Assembly: GCA_018826515.1 (NCBI GenBank)
Contig: JAHKAM010000006.1
Coordinates: forward strand, 1-44,859
Direction of reading: 5' to 3'
Source: Alphaproteobacteria bacterium
GTDB taxonomy: Bacteria; Pseudomonadota; Alphaproteobacteria; Caulobacterales; Caulobacteraceae
Length of the DNA stretch: 44,859 nt
Within the stretch, counting starts at the first letter, position 1. Each line of letters starts with the position of its first letter. The notes beneath the pieces were generated by a model. It ran no database searches. It was not told the origin of the DNA and saw only the letters and a list, made by a program, of their open reading frames with translations. Shown in pieces: positions 15,587-24,356 of the stretch. Both the position numbers and the translations under genes were made by a program.

Positions 15587-18556
15587 TTGAAATATCTCAA
15601 CAACCGTCAGAGTCTGTTGACCAGCACGCTGCTGACCGGGTGTGCACTGCTGGCAGTTTCCGCGCCGGCCGTGGCGCAGGACATTCCCCAGGACGGGGGA
15701 CTTGATGACGTCATCATCACCGGCTCGCGGATTCCGCAGGCGAACCTGGTCACCACAAGCCCTGTCACCCAGGTGACCGGAGAAGACATTGATGGCGCGG
15801 GGGTGACGCGTGTCGAGGACTTGATCAACCAGCTTCCCCAGGCATTCGCCGCCCAGAACTCGACCGTGTCGAACGGGGCCACCGGCACCGCGACGGTCTC
15901 ACTGCGCAACCTCGGTTCGTCGCGCACCCTGGTGCTGATCGACGGCCGCCGGATGGGCTACGGTTCGCCGAACGACGACGCCGCTGACCTGAACCAGATT
16001 CCGGAACAACTGGTCGAGCGCATCGAGGTCCTCACCGGCGGCGCCTCCGCCGTTTACGGTTCGGACGCCTTGGCCGGCGTCGTCAACTTCATCATGAAGA
16101 AGGACTTTGAAGGCCTGCAGATCGATGCCCAGTACGGCTTCTATCAGCACAACAACGACTATGACGGCGTGGGCAATGTCCGCGCGGAAGTCGCGCGCCG
16201 GGGTCTTACAAATCCGAGCCAGTTTGTTCTGCCCGAGGATGACGTTTCGGATGGCGAAAGCCGGTCTGTGAACATCATCATGGGCATTGCCGCCCCAGAC
16301 GGGCGCGGCAACATCACCGCCTACGCCGGATACCGGAACAACAATCCTGTCCTTCAGCGCGATCGGGACTATTCCGCCTGTTCGATCGACGCGCCGGCCG
16401 CTGCCGCGCCGACGACCTTTACCTGCGGCGGATCGAGCACGTCCTTCCCCGGTCGCTTCACCGACTTCGCGGGCGGCTTCAACTCCACACTCGGCACGGG
16501 ACGCACCTTCGTGCCGTTCAACGCCGCCACCGGAAACTACAACTACGGCCCGCTGAACTACTTCCAGCGGCCGGACGAGCGTTACACGCTCGGGGCGTTC
16601 GGTCGCTACGAACTGAATGACCGGGCCGAAGTTTTCGCCCAGCTGATGTTCTCGGACTATCAGTCGGTCGCGCAGATCGCCCCATCAGGCAATTTCTTCA
16701 GCACGGCTGACATCAACTGCGGCAACCCGCTGCTTGGCCCCCAACAGGCCGCGACCATCGGCTGTACGGCGGCGGACATCACTGCCGACAATCGCCGGTC
16801 CCTCTACATCGGTCGACGCAATGTTGAAGGCGGCGGCCGCCAGGACTCGCTGAACTACACCTCCTATCGCGGCGTCCTCGGCGTTCGGGGCGAGATCACC
16901 TCGGGCTGGAACTACGACATCGCCGCGCAGTTTTCGCGCGTCGCGATGGCCCGGACCTATCTGAACGACTTCTCCGTGACGCGTCTCGGTCGCGCCCTGG
17001 ATGTGGTCGACACGGATCCCGGGGCCGGCGTCACCCCGACCTGCCGCTCGGTCGTCAACGGCACCGACCCGAACTGCGTGCCCTACGACATTTTCATCAC
17101 GGGAGGGGTGACGCAGGCCGCCTTGGACTACCTGCAGATCCCGCTGATCCAGACGGGTGAAACGACCCAGCAGGTCGTGACGGCCGCCATCACGGGCGAC
17201 ACGGGCTGGTCGCTGCCCACTGCCTCCCGAACCGTTCAGGTCGCGTTCGGTCTCGAATACCGTCGGGACGCTCTCGATACGGTTACGGACGCAGCCTTCC
17301 AGACCGGCGACGGCGCCGGTCAGGGCGGACCCACGCTCGGTCTTGCGGGCGACACGGACGTCGCCGAAGTCTTCGGCGAGTTCCAGATCCCGCTCGCCGA
17401 CGATCAGCCCTGGGCCTATTCGGCTTCGATCGACGGCGCCTATCGTCGTTCAGAGTACGAAAACTTCGGCACGGATACCTACAAGCTCGGCGCCGACTAT
17501 GCGCCGATCGAGGACATCCGCTTCCGCGCCAGCTACTCGCGTGCTGTCCGGGCTCCGAACGCGATCGAGCTTTTCACGGCCCCCGGCTTCGCCCTGTTTG
17601 ACGCGGATCGGGATCCTTGCGACGCAACTACGGGCGTCGCCCCGGCTTCCTGCTTTGGTACGAATCCGTGGCAGGTGAATGCCGTCCAGTCGACCAGCGG
17701 CGCCCTGCGTAGCCCCGCTGGTCAATACAGCCGCCTGAACAGTGGTACGGCGACCCTGCTCCCGGAAGAAAGCGACACCATCACCTATGGCGTCGTCTGG
17801 TCGCCGTCCTTCCTGACCGGGTTCAACGTCTCGATCGACTATTTCGATATCCAGATCGACAATGCGATCCAGCCGTTCAACCCGTTGAACACGCTGGACT
17901 CGTGCTACATCTCGGGCGATGCGGCGGCTTGTGCCCGCATCACGCGCAACTCGAATGGATCGCTGTGGACCGGCAGCGGCGTGGTCAGTGACCCGAACAC
18001 CAACATCGGCGGATTCGGCACCACCGGTATCGATGTGAACGCCAACTACGGCTTCGATCTCGAAGACCTGGGCATGGCGAATATGGGCGCACTGCAACTC
18101 AGCTACGTTTCGACCATCCTGTCGGAACTCGTCACCGACAACGGTGACTCGGTCTACGACTGCGCCGGCTACTATGCGAACCAGTGCGGCGTTCCGAGTC
18201 CGGAATATCGCCACCGCGCCAGGGTCAACTGGGCGACGCCCTGGAATCTGGACCTCTCGGCGACCTGGCGTCATTACGGCGAGGTCGAGATCGCAGTCCT
18301 GAACCGCGCAAACGGCTCGCTGAACAATGGCGGGGCTCGTATCGATCGCTACCTTGATGCCGAGAACTACCTGGACCTCGGAGCCGTCTGGCAGGTCAGG
18401 GACACGGTTACGGTCCGCGCCGGGGTGAACAACGTCCTGGACAACGATCCCCAACTGTCCCGCAGCGTTGGTACGACCGGCAACGGAAATACCTACCCGC
18501 AAACGTATGACGCCATGGGGCGGTACGTCTTCTTCGGCATTACCGCCAACTTCTAG
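15587..18556 (+). CDS. TonB-dependent outer-membrane receptor
   Basis: Outer-membrane TonB-dependent transporter of 989 residues; the substrate is unknown. A signal peptide with core LLTGCALLAVSAPAVAQ ends at AVAQ-D (about residue 32). Next are a TonB-box-like DVIITGSRIP and a plug domain with VTQVTGEDI, VEDLINQLPQ, VSLRNLGSSRTLVLIDGRRM, IERIEVLTGGASAVYGSDALAGVVNFI. The rest is beta-barrel, ending YVFFGITANF with a terminal Phe. The TTG start at 15587 has AAGGA at 15576-15580 and gives a normal signal peptide; an upstream in-frame ATG would add about 45 unrelated residues. A strong terminator follows 24 nt after the stop, so it is probably monocistronic. Barrel sequence suggests the Caulobacterales/Sphingomonadales receptor class often linked to carbohydrates or peptides, but this is not proven. 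Confidence 0.92.
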   Translation: MKYLNNRQSLLTSTLLTGCALLAVSAPAVAQDIPQDGGLDDVIITGSRIPQANLVTTSPVTQVTGEDIDGAGVTRVEDLINQLPQAFAAQNSTVSNGATGTATVSLRNLGSSRTLVLIDGRRMGYGSPNDDAADLNQIPEQLVERIEVLTGGASAVYGSDALAGVVNFIMKKDFEGLQIDAQYGFYQHNNDYDGVGNVRAEVARRGLTNPSQFVLPEDDVSDGESRSVNIIMGIAAPDGRGNITAYAGYRNNNPVLQRDRDYSACSIDAPAAAAPTTFTCGGSSTSFPGRFTDFAGGFNSTLGTGRTFVPFNAATGNYNYGPLNYFQRPDERYTLGAFGRYELNDRAEVFAQLMFSDYQSVAQIAPSGNFFSTADINCGNPLLGPQQAATIGCTAADITADNRRSLYIGRRNVEGGGRQDSLNYTSYRGVLGVRGEITSGWNYDIAAQFSRVAMARTYLNDFSVTRLGRALDVVDTDPGAGVTPTCRSVVNGTDPNCVPYDIFITGGVTQAALDYLQIPLIQTGETTQQVVTAAITGDTGWSLPTASRTVQVAFGLEYRRDALDTVTDAAFQTGDGAGQGGPTLGLAGDTDVAEVFGEFQIPLADDQPWAYSASIDGAYRRSEYENFGTDTYKLGADYAPIEDIRFRASYSRAVRAPNAIELFTAPGFALFDADRDPCDATTGVAPASCFGTNPWQVNAVQSTSGALRSPAGQYSRLNSGTATLLPEESDTITYGVVWSPSFLTGFNVSIDYFDIQIDNAIQPFNPLNTLDSCYISGDAAACARITRNSNGSLWTGSGVVSDPNTNIGGFGTTGIDVNANYGFDLEDLGMANMGALQLSYVSTILSELVTDNGDSVYDCAGYYANQCGVPSPEYRHRARVNWATPWNLDLSATWRHYGEVEIAVLNRANGSLNNGGARIDRYLDAENYLDLGAVWQVRDTVTVRAGVNNVLDNDPQLSRSVGTTGNGNTYPQTYDAMGRYVFFGITANF

Positions 18557-18579
18557 ACCAGGCTCTTCAGAGCATCTTC

Positions 18580-18612
18580 GGGCGGCGGACCTCCGGGTCC
18601 GTCGCCCTTTTT
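18580..18612 (+). terminator. Strong intrinsic terminator after the TonB-dependent receptor
   Basis: A 12-bp stem GGGCGGCGGACC (18580-18591) and GGTCCGTCGCCC (18596-18607), with one G-T pair and loop TCCG, is followed directly by five T. This is the clearest rho-independent terminator in the window. Confidence 0.9.
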
Positions 18613-18803
18613 GCATGCGGACGTCCATCCGGGCCACTTCACGGCGAAGAACGACGGCGAGCGCACACGAGCCGCCGCTGGCCCGGATTCCCTTTCCCGA
18701 CAGAAGTTCCCGGGCTCGTTGTACTGGTACAGCGCCGACCCTTCCCTCCCTGCTCAAGGGCCGCGATCAAGGCGGGCGGCACTGCACCGTTTTGTTGGAT
18801 GAC

Positions 18804-19070
18804 ATGAGCGCTACCCTTCTCAATCACCCGCTGCCAAACAGACTGCGCCCGCCCTGCGAGCCGATGCGGTATCGCGCGACGATCACAATCGATTTTACGG
18901 CGGCCGACGAGTTCGAAGCGCACGACGAAAAGGCCGCGATCGAAGCGGCGTTCGCTGCCATCCAGCGGGTCCACGAGTGCGCCCAGCTGGATTTCAGGCG
19001 GCGCAGGCCCCGGGCTCGTCCCCGGCCGGGCGCGCCGGGCGTGGTCATTGTGGCCTATGCGGATGATTGA
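18804..19070 (+). CDS. Small hypothetical protein overlapping a MarR-like regulator gene
   Basis: Not recognised. The 88-residue protein contains MRYRATITIDFTAADEFEAHDEKAAIEAAFAAIQRVHE (a beta-alpha pattern), then an Arg/Pro-rich stretch RRRRPRARPRPGAPG and hydrophobic VVIVAYADD. Start at 18804 or at the internal ATG 18864, which begins just at the structured part. Its stop overlaps the start of the MarR-like gene by 8 bases (19063-19070), suggesting coupled translation. Function unknown; the basic stretch could bind nucleic acid. Confidence 0.55.
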   Translation: MSATLLNHPLPNRLRPPCEPMRYRATITIDFTAADEFEAHDEKAAIEAAFAAIQRVHECAQLDFRRRRPRARPRPGAPGVVIVAYADD

Positions 19071-19455
19071 AGGGCCGGAGCGGCGACGGAATAGCCTGTT
19101 GGCTTGCCTCGCGTTCCTTCGACAATGCGCCCCACGGATCACCGTCTCCGAGATGCTGGTGTTTCTCTATGTCGCCGAAAACGGAGGCATTCGGGTCAAG
19201 GAGTTGTCGGAGCTTATGGGCACCACGCCGGCAACGGCTTCGCGGGCCGCGCGCGCCCTGGTTTCCCCAGGTGATCTGGGGGCCCTTCCGCCGGGTCTGG
19301 GCTGGCTTGTCATGGCCTCCAACGAACGCGAAAAGATCTCGCGGCACCTGTACCTGACTCCGTCGGGCGTCGAGGTCGCTCAGCGATTGGACACATTGCT
19401 CGGACGCGCCCGGTTGATAGGCGTTGTGGCGGCGCCGACGCTCCGGAGCGTCTGA
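19063..19455 (+). CDS. MarR-like winged-helix regulator
   Basis: A 130-residue protein with a winged-helix DNA-binding region of the MarR class: ITVSEMLVFLYVAENGGIRVKELSELMGTTPATASRAARAL (about 28-70), wing (about 71-90) and C-terminal helix with LTPSGVEVAQRLDTLLGRAR. It is short for MarR (usually about 140-160 residues), with a reduced N-terminal dimer region. ATG 19063 is chosen (ATG 19057 is also in frame). The overlap with the upstream small gene suggests an operon. It could regulate the receptor or itself; ligand unknown. Confidence 0.75.
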   Translation: MIEGPERRRNSLLACLAFLRQCAPRITVSEMLVFLYVAENGGIRVKELSELMGTTPATASRAARALVSPGDLGALPPGLGWLVMASNEREKISRHLYLTPSGVEVAQRLDTLLGRARLIGVVAAPTLRSV

Positions 19456-19530
19456 CGTCGCGACATTCATTGTTCGGCGTCCTGCCGGCCCGGAACATTG
19501 CCTCCGGAACATGCTCCAACGCCTACAGCC

Positions 19531-20199
19531 CTATGCCGCGGCCGGTCCGGTTTCAGCGGAGGAGAATGTCTGGGCGCTTCTGTTCGAGCCGGCCCTGTCC
19601 GGCCGTGCGACGTGGCAAAGGTCAACGCGCCGTGACACGCCATACCGTCGGAACAGGGCCATCAGGTGATTGCGAACCGTGAAGTGCGACAGGCCCAGGA
19701 TCCGGGCGATTTCCTTGTTGGCCAGGCCTTCCCCGAGAAGACCAAGAATCTGGACCTGACGCTCCGTAAGATCCATGCTCGCCAACGCGTCGCCGGTGGT
19801 TCCGGCCTCGGTCGCCCGACAGCGGCTCCACAGCCGCGTGAGGGTCTGGTGCAAGCGCTTTTCGGAGACAGGCTTGGTCAGGTAGTCTGCGGCCTGGAGG
19901 TCAAAAGCCTTCAGGGCGTGCTCGTGGTGCGCGGTGACAAGAACAAACTCCGGACGGCGTCCCCGCCACCGTTCAAGCGCCGCCAGGCCCGAGCGCCCCG
20001 GCATCTCAATATCGATGAATACGGCATCGAGTGGCAGTCTTGGGCCCTGCGCCAGGATCGCGTCTGCGCTTCCGCACTCCATAAGGATGGTCGAGGGTGG
20101 GCTGTTGATCCCGCCGAGAAGTCTGCGCAGCCGGGAACGCGCAATGGGCTCGTCGTCGACAATCGCGACGCGCAGGGCTGAGGCATTGGTCTGGTGCAT
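19531..20199 (-). CDS. Response regulator: LytR-like receiver with LuxR-type DNA-binding domain
   Basis: A 222-residue regulator. The receiver (about 8-130) has DDE at 15-17, phospho-acceptor Asp63 in VFIDIEMPG, Thr in LVTAHHEHALKAFDLQAADYLTKPV. This HALKAFDxxAxDYLTKPV pattern is typical of LytR/AlgR receivers. The output is a LuxR/GerE helix-turn-helix (about 148-205) with LTERQVQILGLLGEGLANKEIARILGLSHFTVRNHL. The ATG at 20199 is chosen because it starts the receiver; the open frame extends upstream without similarity. It lies 115 bp downstream of the LytTR regulator on the same strand. It is probably phosphorylated by the adjacent LytS-like kinase (inference). Confidence 0.85.
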   Translation of the reverse strand: MHQTNASALRVAIVDDEPIARSRLRRLLGGINSPPSTILMECGSADAILAQGPRLPLDAVFIDIEMPGRSGLAALERWRGRRPEFVLVTAHHEHALKAFDLQAADYLTKPVSEKRLHQTLTRLWSRCRATEAGTTGDALASMDLTERQVQILGLLGEGLANKEIARILGLSHFTVRNHLMALFRRYGVSRRVDLCHVARPDRAGSNRSAQTFSSAETGPAAA

Positions 20200-20314
20200 G
20201 GGTCCGTCTCCAGACAGCACGGAGCAGCGCCTTGGCGCCGGGTCGCAAGCAAGACTCGATTGGCCGCGCAGTCCCGTCTGCGAACGACATGAAAATCGCT
20301 GCGGCCTGCGGAGA

Positions 20315-21094
20315 TCAGGGAGTCCTTGCGAGTTTTCTGATCCTCGACAAATAGGTCCTGCCGACCCGTAGTTCGGTTCCGTCCGCAAGAACGGCGACAA
20401 GGGCGCCGAACGGCGCTGTCTTGAGCCGGGTGATCGCGTCCTTGCGCACGATTGAGCTGCGGTGGATCCGGACAAAGACGCCGGCGTCCAGTCGCCGCTC
20501 GAGACCGGCCAGGCTCTCGTGATGAAGAAAATTTCCGGCAGCGGTATGGATGCGAACATAATCGCGTTCCGCCTCAAACCGGATGACCCGTTCGGCCGGC
20601 ACGCGGAGCACGTCGCCCCGGGTGCGCACCCAGAACGCCGTATCCGCGCCGCCGCCGGCGACCGCGCCGCTTCTCCGGAGCGTACGGACCGTCTCCAGCA
20701 GTTCATCGATCCGGTCCTGATTCGACCGGCTTTCGACCGCGAGCGCCGCCCTCTCGACAGCCGCGCGCAACCGGGCTGGCACGATCGGCTTTGTTACATA
20801 GTCGATCGCCTTGGCGTCGAAGGCGCGCAGGGCATGATCGTGGAATGCCGTCACAATCACGACGGCGGGCAGGGGCGGACACAAGGACTCGAGGAGAGCG
20901 AAACCGTCGCCTCCCGGCATCTGTATGTCGAGCAGCAAGATATCGGCGGGGCGAGCCAGCAGCGCGGCGCGCGCGGTGGTGATGTCAGCGGCTTCATCGA
21001 TCTCCCCGACCTCCACACATTCTCGAACGAGCCGACTGGCGCGACGCCGGGCCAGGGGTTCATCATCGACGACCAGGACCCTGAGGCCACTCAT
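20315..21094 (-). CDS. LytTR-family response regulator
   Basis: A 259-residue regulator with a receiver (about 4-120; DDE at 10-12, Asp56 in LLLDIQMPG, TAFHDHALRAFDAKAIDYVTKPI) and a C-terminal LytTR DNA-binding domain (about 150-255; FEAERDYVRIHTAAGNFLHHESLAGLERRL, FVRIHRSSIVRKDAI). LytTR domains bind direct repeats upstream of target promoters. ATGA overlap with the histidine kinase gene makes it the cognate partner. Confidence 0.92.
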   Translation of the reverse strand: MSGLRVLVVDDEPLARRRASRLVRECVEVGEIDEAADITTARAALLARPADILLLDIQMPGGDGFALLESLCPPLPAVVIVTAFHDHALRAFDAKAIDYVTKPIVPARLRAAVERAALAVESRSNQDRIDELLETVRTLRRSGAVAGGGADTAFWVRTRGDVLRVPAERVIRFEAERDYVRIHTAAGNFLHHESLAGLERRLDAGVFVRIHRSSIVRKDAITRLKTAPFGALVAVLADGTELRVGRTYLSRIRKLARTP

Positions 21095-22179
21095 TGCGGA
21101 ACCCAGGGCAGATCCACCTGAGCGCGCCAGCGCCCGGCGCGAACCGGGCCGTAGGAGAAGCTGCCCTGCGCTCCGAACCGGGTGCGGATGCGCTCCGCTA
21201 CATTTCTGAGGCCGATCCCGGCGCCTGATCGGTCGACCTTCGCCCGCGCGCGCGCGGGCATGTCATTCTCGATCGTCACAACCAACCGATCGTCCATGCG
21301 GGCTGCGGTGATGAGAATGCTCACCGGCCCGTTGGTGGCGCCTACGCCGTGCTTGATCGCGTTTTCGACCAGGGGCTGCAGCAGAAGACTCGGGATAAGG
21401 GCGTCGCCGAGCGCAGCCGGCACCTCAATGGTCAGATCCATCCGGTCGCTGAACCGTTCGCGTTCGATCAACAGATAGTCCTCCTGAAGCGCAAGTTCGT
21501 CGGAGAGACGGACATCCTGCACCGGATCAAGCGCCAAGGTCGCCCGCAGGAAGTCGGACAGGGACAGAACCATGCGGTTGGCCCGATCGGAGGCGCCTTC
21601 CTCGATCAGACCCGCGACCGAGTTAAGGGTGTTGAACAGAAAATGGGGGCTGACCTGATAGCGCAGGGCCTGCATCTGGGCGGCAAGCGCTTCCTCGCGG
21701 ACGGCGGCGAGCTGGCGTTCGCGATCGCGGGCCTCGTCGCTGTAAATCTGGGCCACGGAAAGACAGGACCAGCCAAAGAACAGGGCGAGGCCCTCGATCA
21801 TGGAGTAGCCGATGTAGACAGGATCGATCGGCACGGGCTCCGGATAGACAAAGGCCATGTGGATCAGATGGTCCACCAGGGTGAACATCGGAGTCGCCGT
21901 CACCGCCATGGCAAGACAAACCAGCACGCGGCGCCCGAAGGATTGGCGACGCAGCTGATACAGCAGGGCCGACATCCCGGTTGTGACGATCGCGCAGAAG
22001 CTCAGCAGGATCAGCTTGCCGAAGAAGGATTCGAGCGGATCGACGCCCGCCAGGCCCCAAAGAACCGTGTTGATGGCCAGGAAGCAGGCAAGATAGGCCG
22101 CCCCCAGTCGCCATGTGGCCTTCCACGCGCTGCTGGAGAAAAAGCTTCCGTCGGCGCCGACGATGCGGGTGAAGGTCAT
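21091..22179 (-). CDS. LytS/YehU-type sensor histidine kinase
   Basis: A 362-residue membrane kinase. Four predicted helices lie in residues 24-145, then a linker (SDEARDRERQLAAVREEALAAQMQALRYQ, likely coiled coil), the His_kinase domain with His179 in QVSPHFLFNTLNSV, and HATPase with N-box LLQPLVENAIKHGV and GAGIGLRNVAERI. No periplasmic sensor domain is visible, so it may sense through its membrane helices. Its stop overlaps the LytTR regulator start. Divergent from the DoxX-like gene. Confidence 0.92.
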   Translation of the reverse strand: MTFTRIVGADGSFFSSSAWKATWRLGAAYLACFLAINTVLWGLAGVDPLESFFGKLILLSFCAIVTTGMSALLYQLRRQSFGRRVLVCLAMAVTATPMFTLVDHLIHMAFVYPEPVPIDPVYIGYSMIEGLALFFGWSCLSVAQIYSDEARDRERQLAAVREEALAAQMQALRYQVSPHFLFNTLNSVAGLIEEGASDRANRMVLSLSDFLRATLALDPVQDVRLSDELALQEDYLLIERERFSDRMDLTIEVPAALGDALIPSLLLQPLVENAIKHGVGATNGPVSILITAARMDDRLVVTIENDMPARARAKVDRSGAGIGLRNVAERIRTRFGAQGSFSYGPVRAGRWRAQVDLPWVPQ

Positions 22180-22412
22180 GCGCTATTCTCCGGTATTGGA
22201 GGCCTCCGCGTCGAGTGGCGCTCGTCGGCCCACAGTCCCCACTCGTCGAAATTGCCGGCCACTGGACCCGTCCGGGCAGCCACCCGGCGGGTCCGACATC
22301 TCATGCGCATTGAAACTGCCACGCCACCGAAATAGCCTCGGTATCTTTGCGGACGCCCTGAGATGGGTATGAGTCACCTCAGATGCGCCGCCGGCCTTTC
22401 AACGGACGGCTC

Positions 22413-22835
22413 ATGACACCGCTTGCGCTTGATCGCTACTTCCCCTCGCGCGAGCTCGCCTTTCAGGTCGCCCGGATTGGCACGGCCTGTCTGTTTCTCG
22501 CCCACGCGGTCGTCCGTATCGTCAACAATACGATCCCCCAGTTCGCCGCCTTCCTGGCCAGCCAGGGCTTTCCGCAACCGACAGCGGTGGTCTGGGTCAT
22601 AACGGGAGTGGAATTGATCGCTGCGCTCTGCCTCATTGTCCGGTTCCAGCTGCCTGTCGCGTGCGGAGCCCTTGCCTCGATCGCGATCGGTGGCATCGTG
22701 CTGATCCACAGCAAGTTCGGCTGGTTCGTCGGCGAGCACGGAACGGGCGGGAGCGAGTTCAGTGTCGCACTCCTTTTGTTGCTCTATCTCATCGCAAACG
22801 ATGAACTGGCTTCGAGGGCGCTGGCTCGCGCCTGA
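22413..22835 (+). CDS. DoxX-family membrane protein
   Basis: A 140-residue protein with four hydrophobic helices, starting MTPLALDRYFPSRELAFQVARIGTACLFLAHAVVRI and containing FAAFLASQGFPQPTAVVWVITGVELIAALCLI, the DoxX pattern. Members are linked to redox and stress processes without a general reaction. ATG 22413 is preferred over ATG 22383 as the family N-terminus begins near it. It lies across 233 bp from the divergent kinase gene, so it may be a target of that system. A weak hairpin (22841-22856) follows the stop. Confidence 0.75.
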   Translation: MTPLALDRYFPSRELAFQVARIGTACLFLAHAVVRIVNNTIPQFAAFLASQGFPQPTAVVWVITGVELIAALCLIVRFQLPVACGALASIAIGGIVLIHSKFGWFVGEHGTGGSEFSVALLLLLYLIANDELASRALARA

Positions 22836-23052
22836 AAACCAGCGGCCGGAGCCGCTGACCTGCATGGATCGTGGAAGCTCAGCCCGGAATCTCCTGCAGG
22901 TCCTGCGCCCGGGGACGGCGCATGTACCGGGTCATCCCCAAAAGGTCACGCGGCGTTCCGTATCCCGGCAGCGCCTGCTAGCTGCAAGGCTGCGAACCGA
23001 AGCGGACGGGATACAGGCGGGTGTCCTGAAGACCGGTTGAACGGAGTTTGGC

Positions 23053-23988
23053 ATGAGGGCTTTGGGTCTCGCGATCCTGCTGCTGGCGGCGACGGTCGCT
23101 CCCGGGTGCTCGGATCGGGCCGATGCCCGGTCCTTGCGCAAGTCGGACACAACAGAGGGCGCCCCCTATGTGCTCGCTGGAACCCAGGTCTGGACGGTGC
23201 CGGATCCGGTGTCCGGCCGGGACTATGAGGTCTTCGTCAGTCTGCCGGCGAGTTACGAAGCAGAGCCGCAGCGCCGATATCCGGTGCTCTATGTGACGGA
23301 CGCCGACTACGCCTTCCCCATCCTTCGCCAGATCGCGCGTAGAGTGAACCTCAACGGGCCGGTGATCGAGGAGTTCATCCTGGTCGGCCTGTCCTATTCA
23401 CGGGGCGACACCGGTGGCGTCAGTCGCAACCGCGACTACACGCCCACGCCGAACGGCCCACGGAACGCGAGCGCTGCGGTCCATGGCGGGGGTGCGGCCT
23501 ATCAGACCTATCTGAAGACCGAGGCCATTCCGTTCATAGAAAGCCGGTTCCGCGCCAATCCCGACCGTCGAATCCTGCTGGGCCATTCCTACGGCGGCCT
23601 GTTGGGCGCGCAGATATTGTTCACCGACCCGGGCCTGTTCCAGGCCTATGTGCTGGGTAGCCCGTCCTTCTGGTTCGACCGCCGTCACATCATGACGCTT
23701 GAGGCCGAGTACGCCCGAACTCACCGGGACCTGCCCGCTGATGTGTTCATGTACATCGGCAGCTACGAGGTTCCCGGCGCCAGCCCGCGCAACACGGGCA
23801 GCACCGACATGGTGGCCGATGTGCAGACCATGGAGCGTGTGCTGAAGTCCCGCGGCTATCCCGGCCTGCGCGTTCGATCGACCATTCTTGACGAGGAAGA
23901 TCACCTGACGGTCGCACCCGTCGGCTTCACCCGAGCTCTGTTGGCGGTCCTTCCGGCGCAGCGCCAGGAGGGTGTCACAGGGGGATGA
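23053..23988 (+). CDS. Secreted alpha/beta-hydrolase esterase (IroE/Fes-like putative esterase family)
   Basis: A 311-residue esterase. The N-terminal signal sequence MRALGLAILLLAATVAPGC may be a lipoprotein signal (Cys19), though Pro at -2 is atypical. The mature part has DYEVFVSLPASYEAEPQRRYPVLYVTDADY, nucleophile Ser179 in GHSYGG, and probable catalytic His in EEDHLTVAP near residue 282; this is the esterase family that includes IroE and enterobactin esterases. The substrate is not known. A TonB-dependent receptor 4.5 kb upstream makes a role in processing an imported ligand possible, but they are not in one operon. Confidence 0.85.
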   Translation: MRALGLAILLLAATVAPGCSDRADARSLRKSDTTEGAPYVLAGTQVWTVPDPVSGRDYEVFVSLPASYEAEPQRRYPVLYVTDADYAFPILRQIARRVNLNGPVIEEFILVGLSYSRGDTGGVSRNRDYTPTPNGPRNASAAVHGGGAAYQTYLKTEAIPFIESRFRANPDRRILLGHSYGGLLGAQILFTDPGLFQAYVLGSPSFWFDRRHIMTLEAEYARTHRDLPADVFMYIGSYEVPGASPRNTGSTDMVADVQTMERVLKSRGYPGLRVRSTILDEEDHLTVAPVGFTRALLAVLPAQRQEGVTGG

Positions 23989-24009
23989 TGGCGAGGCGCG
24001 TGCGCCATC
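23987..24009. terminator. Stem-loop between convergent genes
   Basis: GATGGCG (23987-23993) and CGCCATC (24003-24009) form a 7-bp stem with a 9-nt loop at the end of the esterase gene, before the opposing minus-strand frame. No T-tract. Confidence 0.35.
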
Positions 24010-24020
24010 GACGCCCTCCG

Positions 24021-24320
24021 TCATCCGAGGCCTTGGCAGTCGCCGCCGAGGGTCTGTGTGATCGGGCCGCCGCTATACCCGGGTTCGCGCGCGTCCGATC
24101 GCGATATCAGACAGGTCATCGGCCGGGCGGGGTCGGTCGCGACCTCAACGACCCAGGCGTCAACGGGGCCGACCGGCGTTTCCACGAACCGGGAGCCTTT
24201 GACGACTATCGAGAACTCGCCAAACCCCTTGTCGTATTGCCAGAAGGGGAGTGCAAACCGGCCCTCTTCGGACAGAGGCAGCGCTGCGACGTAAAGGCCC
24301 CATAGATTGCCCTCCCACAC
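24021..24320 (-). pseudogene. Short open frame, possibly the C-terminal remnant of a larger protein
   Basis: Not recognised. It encodes 99 residues from a GTG at 24320: VWEGNLWGLYVAALPLSEEG, then FALPFWQYDKGFGEFSIVVKGSRFVETPVGPVDAWVVEVATDPARP and a tail with two Cys. It has no signal peptide, no good ribosome-binding site, and an in-frame stop a short way upstream. The beta-strand-rich pattern resembles the end of a periplasmic domain and suggests loss of the N-terminal part. It lies 36 bp downstream of the oxidase cluster. It could also be an intact small gene. Confidence 0.35.
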
Positions 24321-24356
24321 CGGAGAGGTGAGCGGGGCTGAATATCCCGAAACGTT

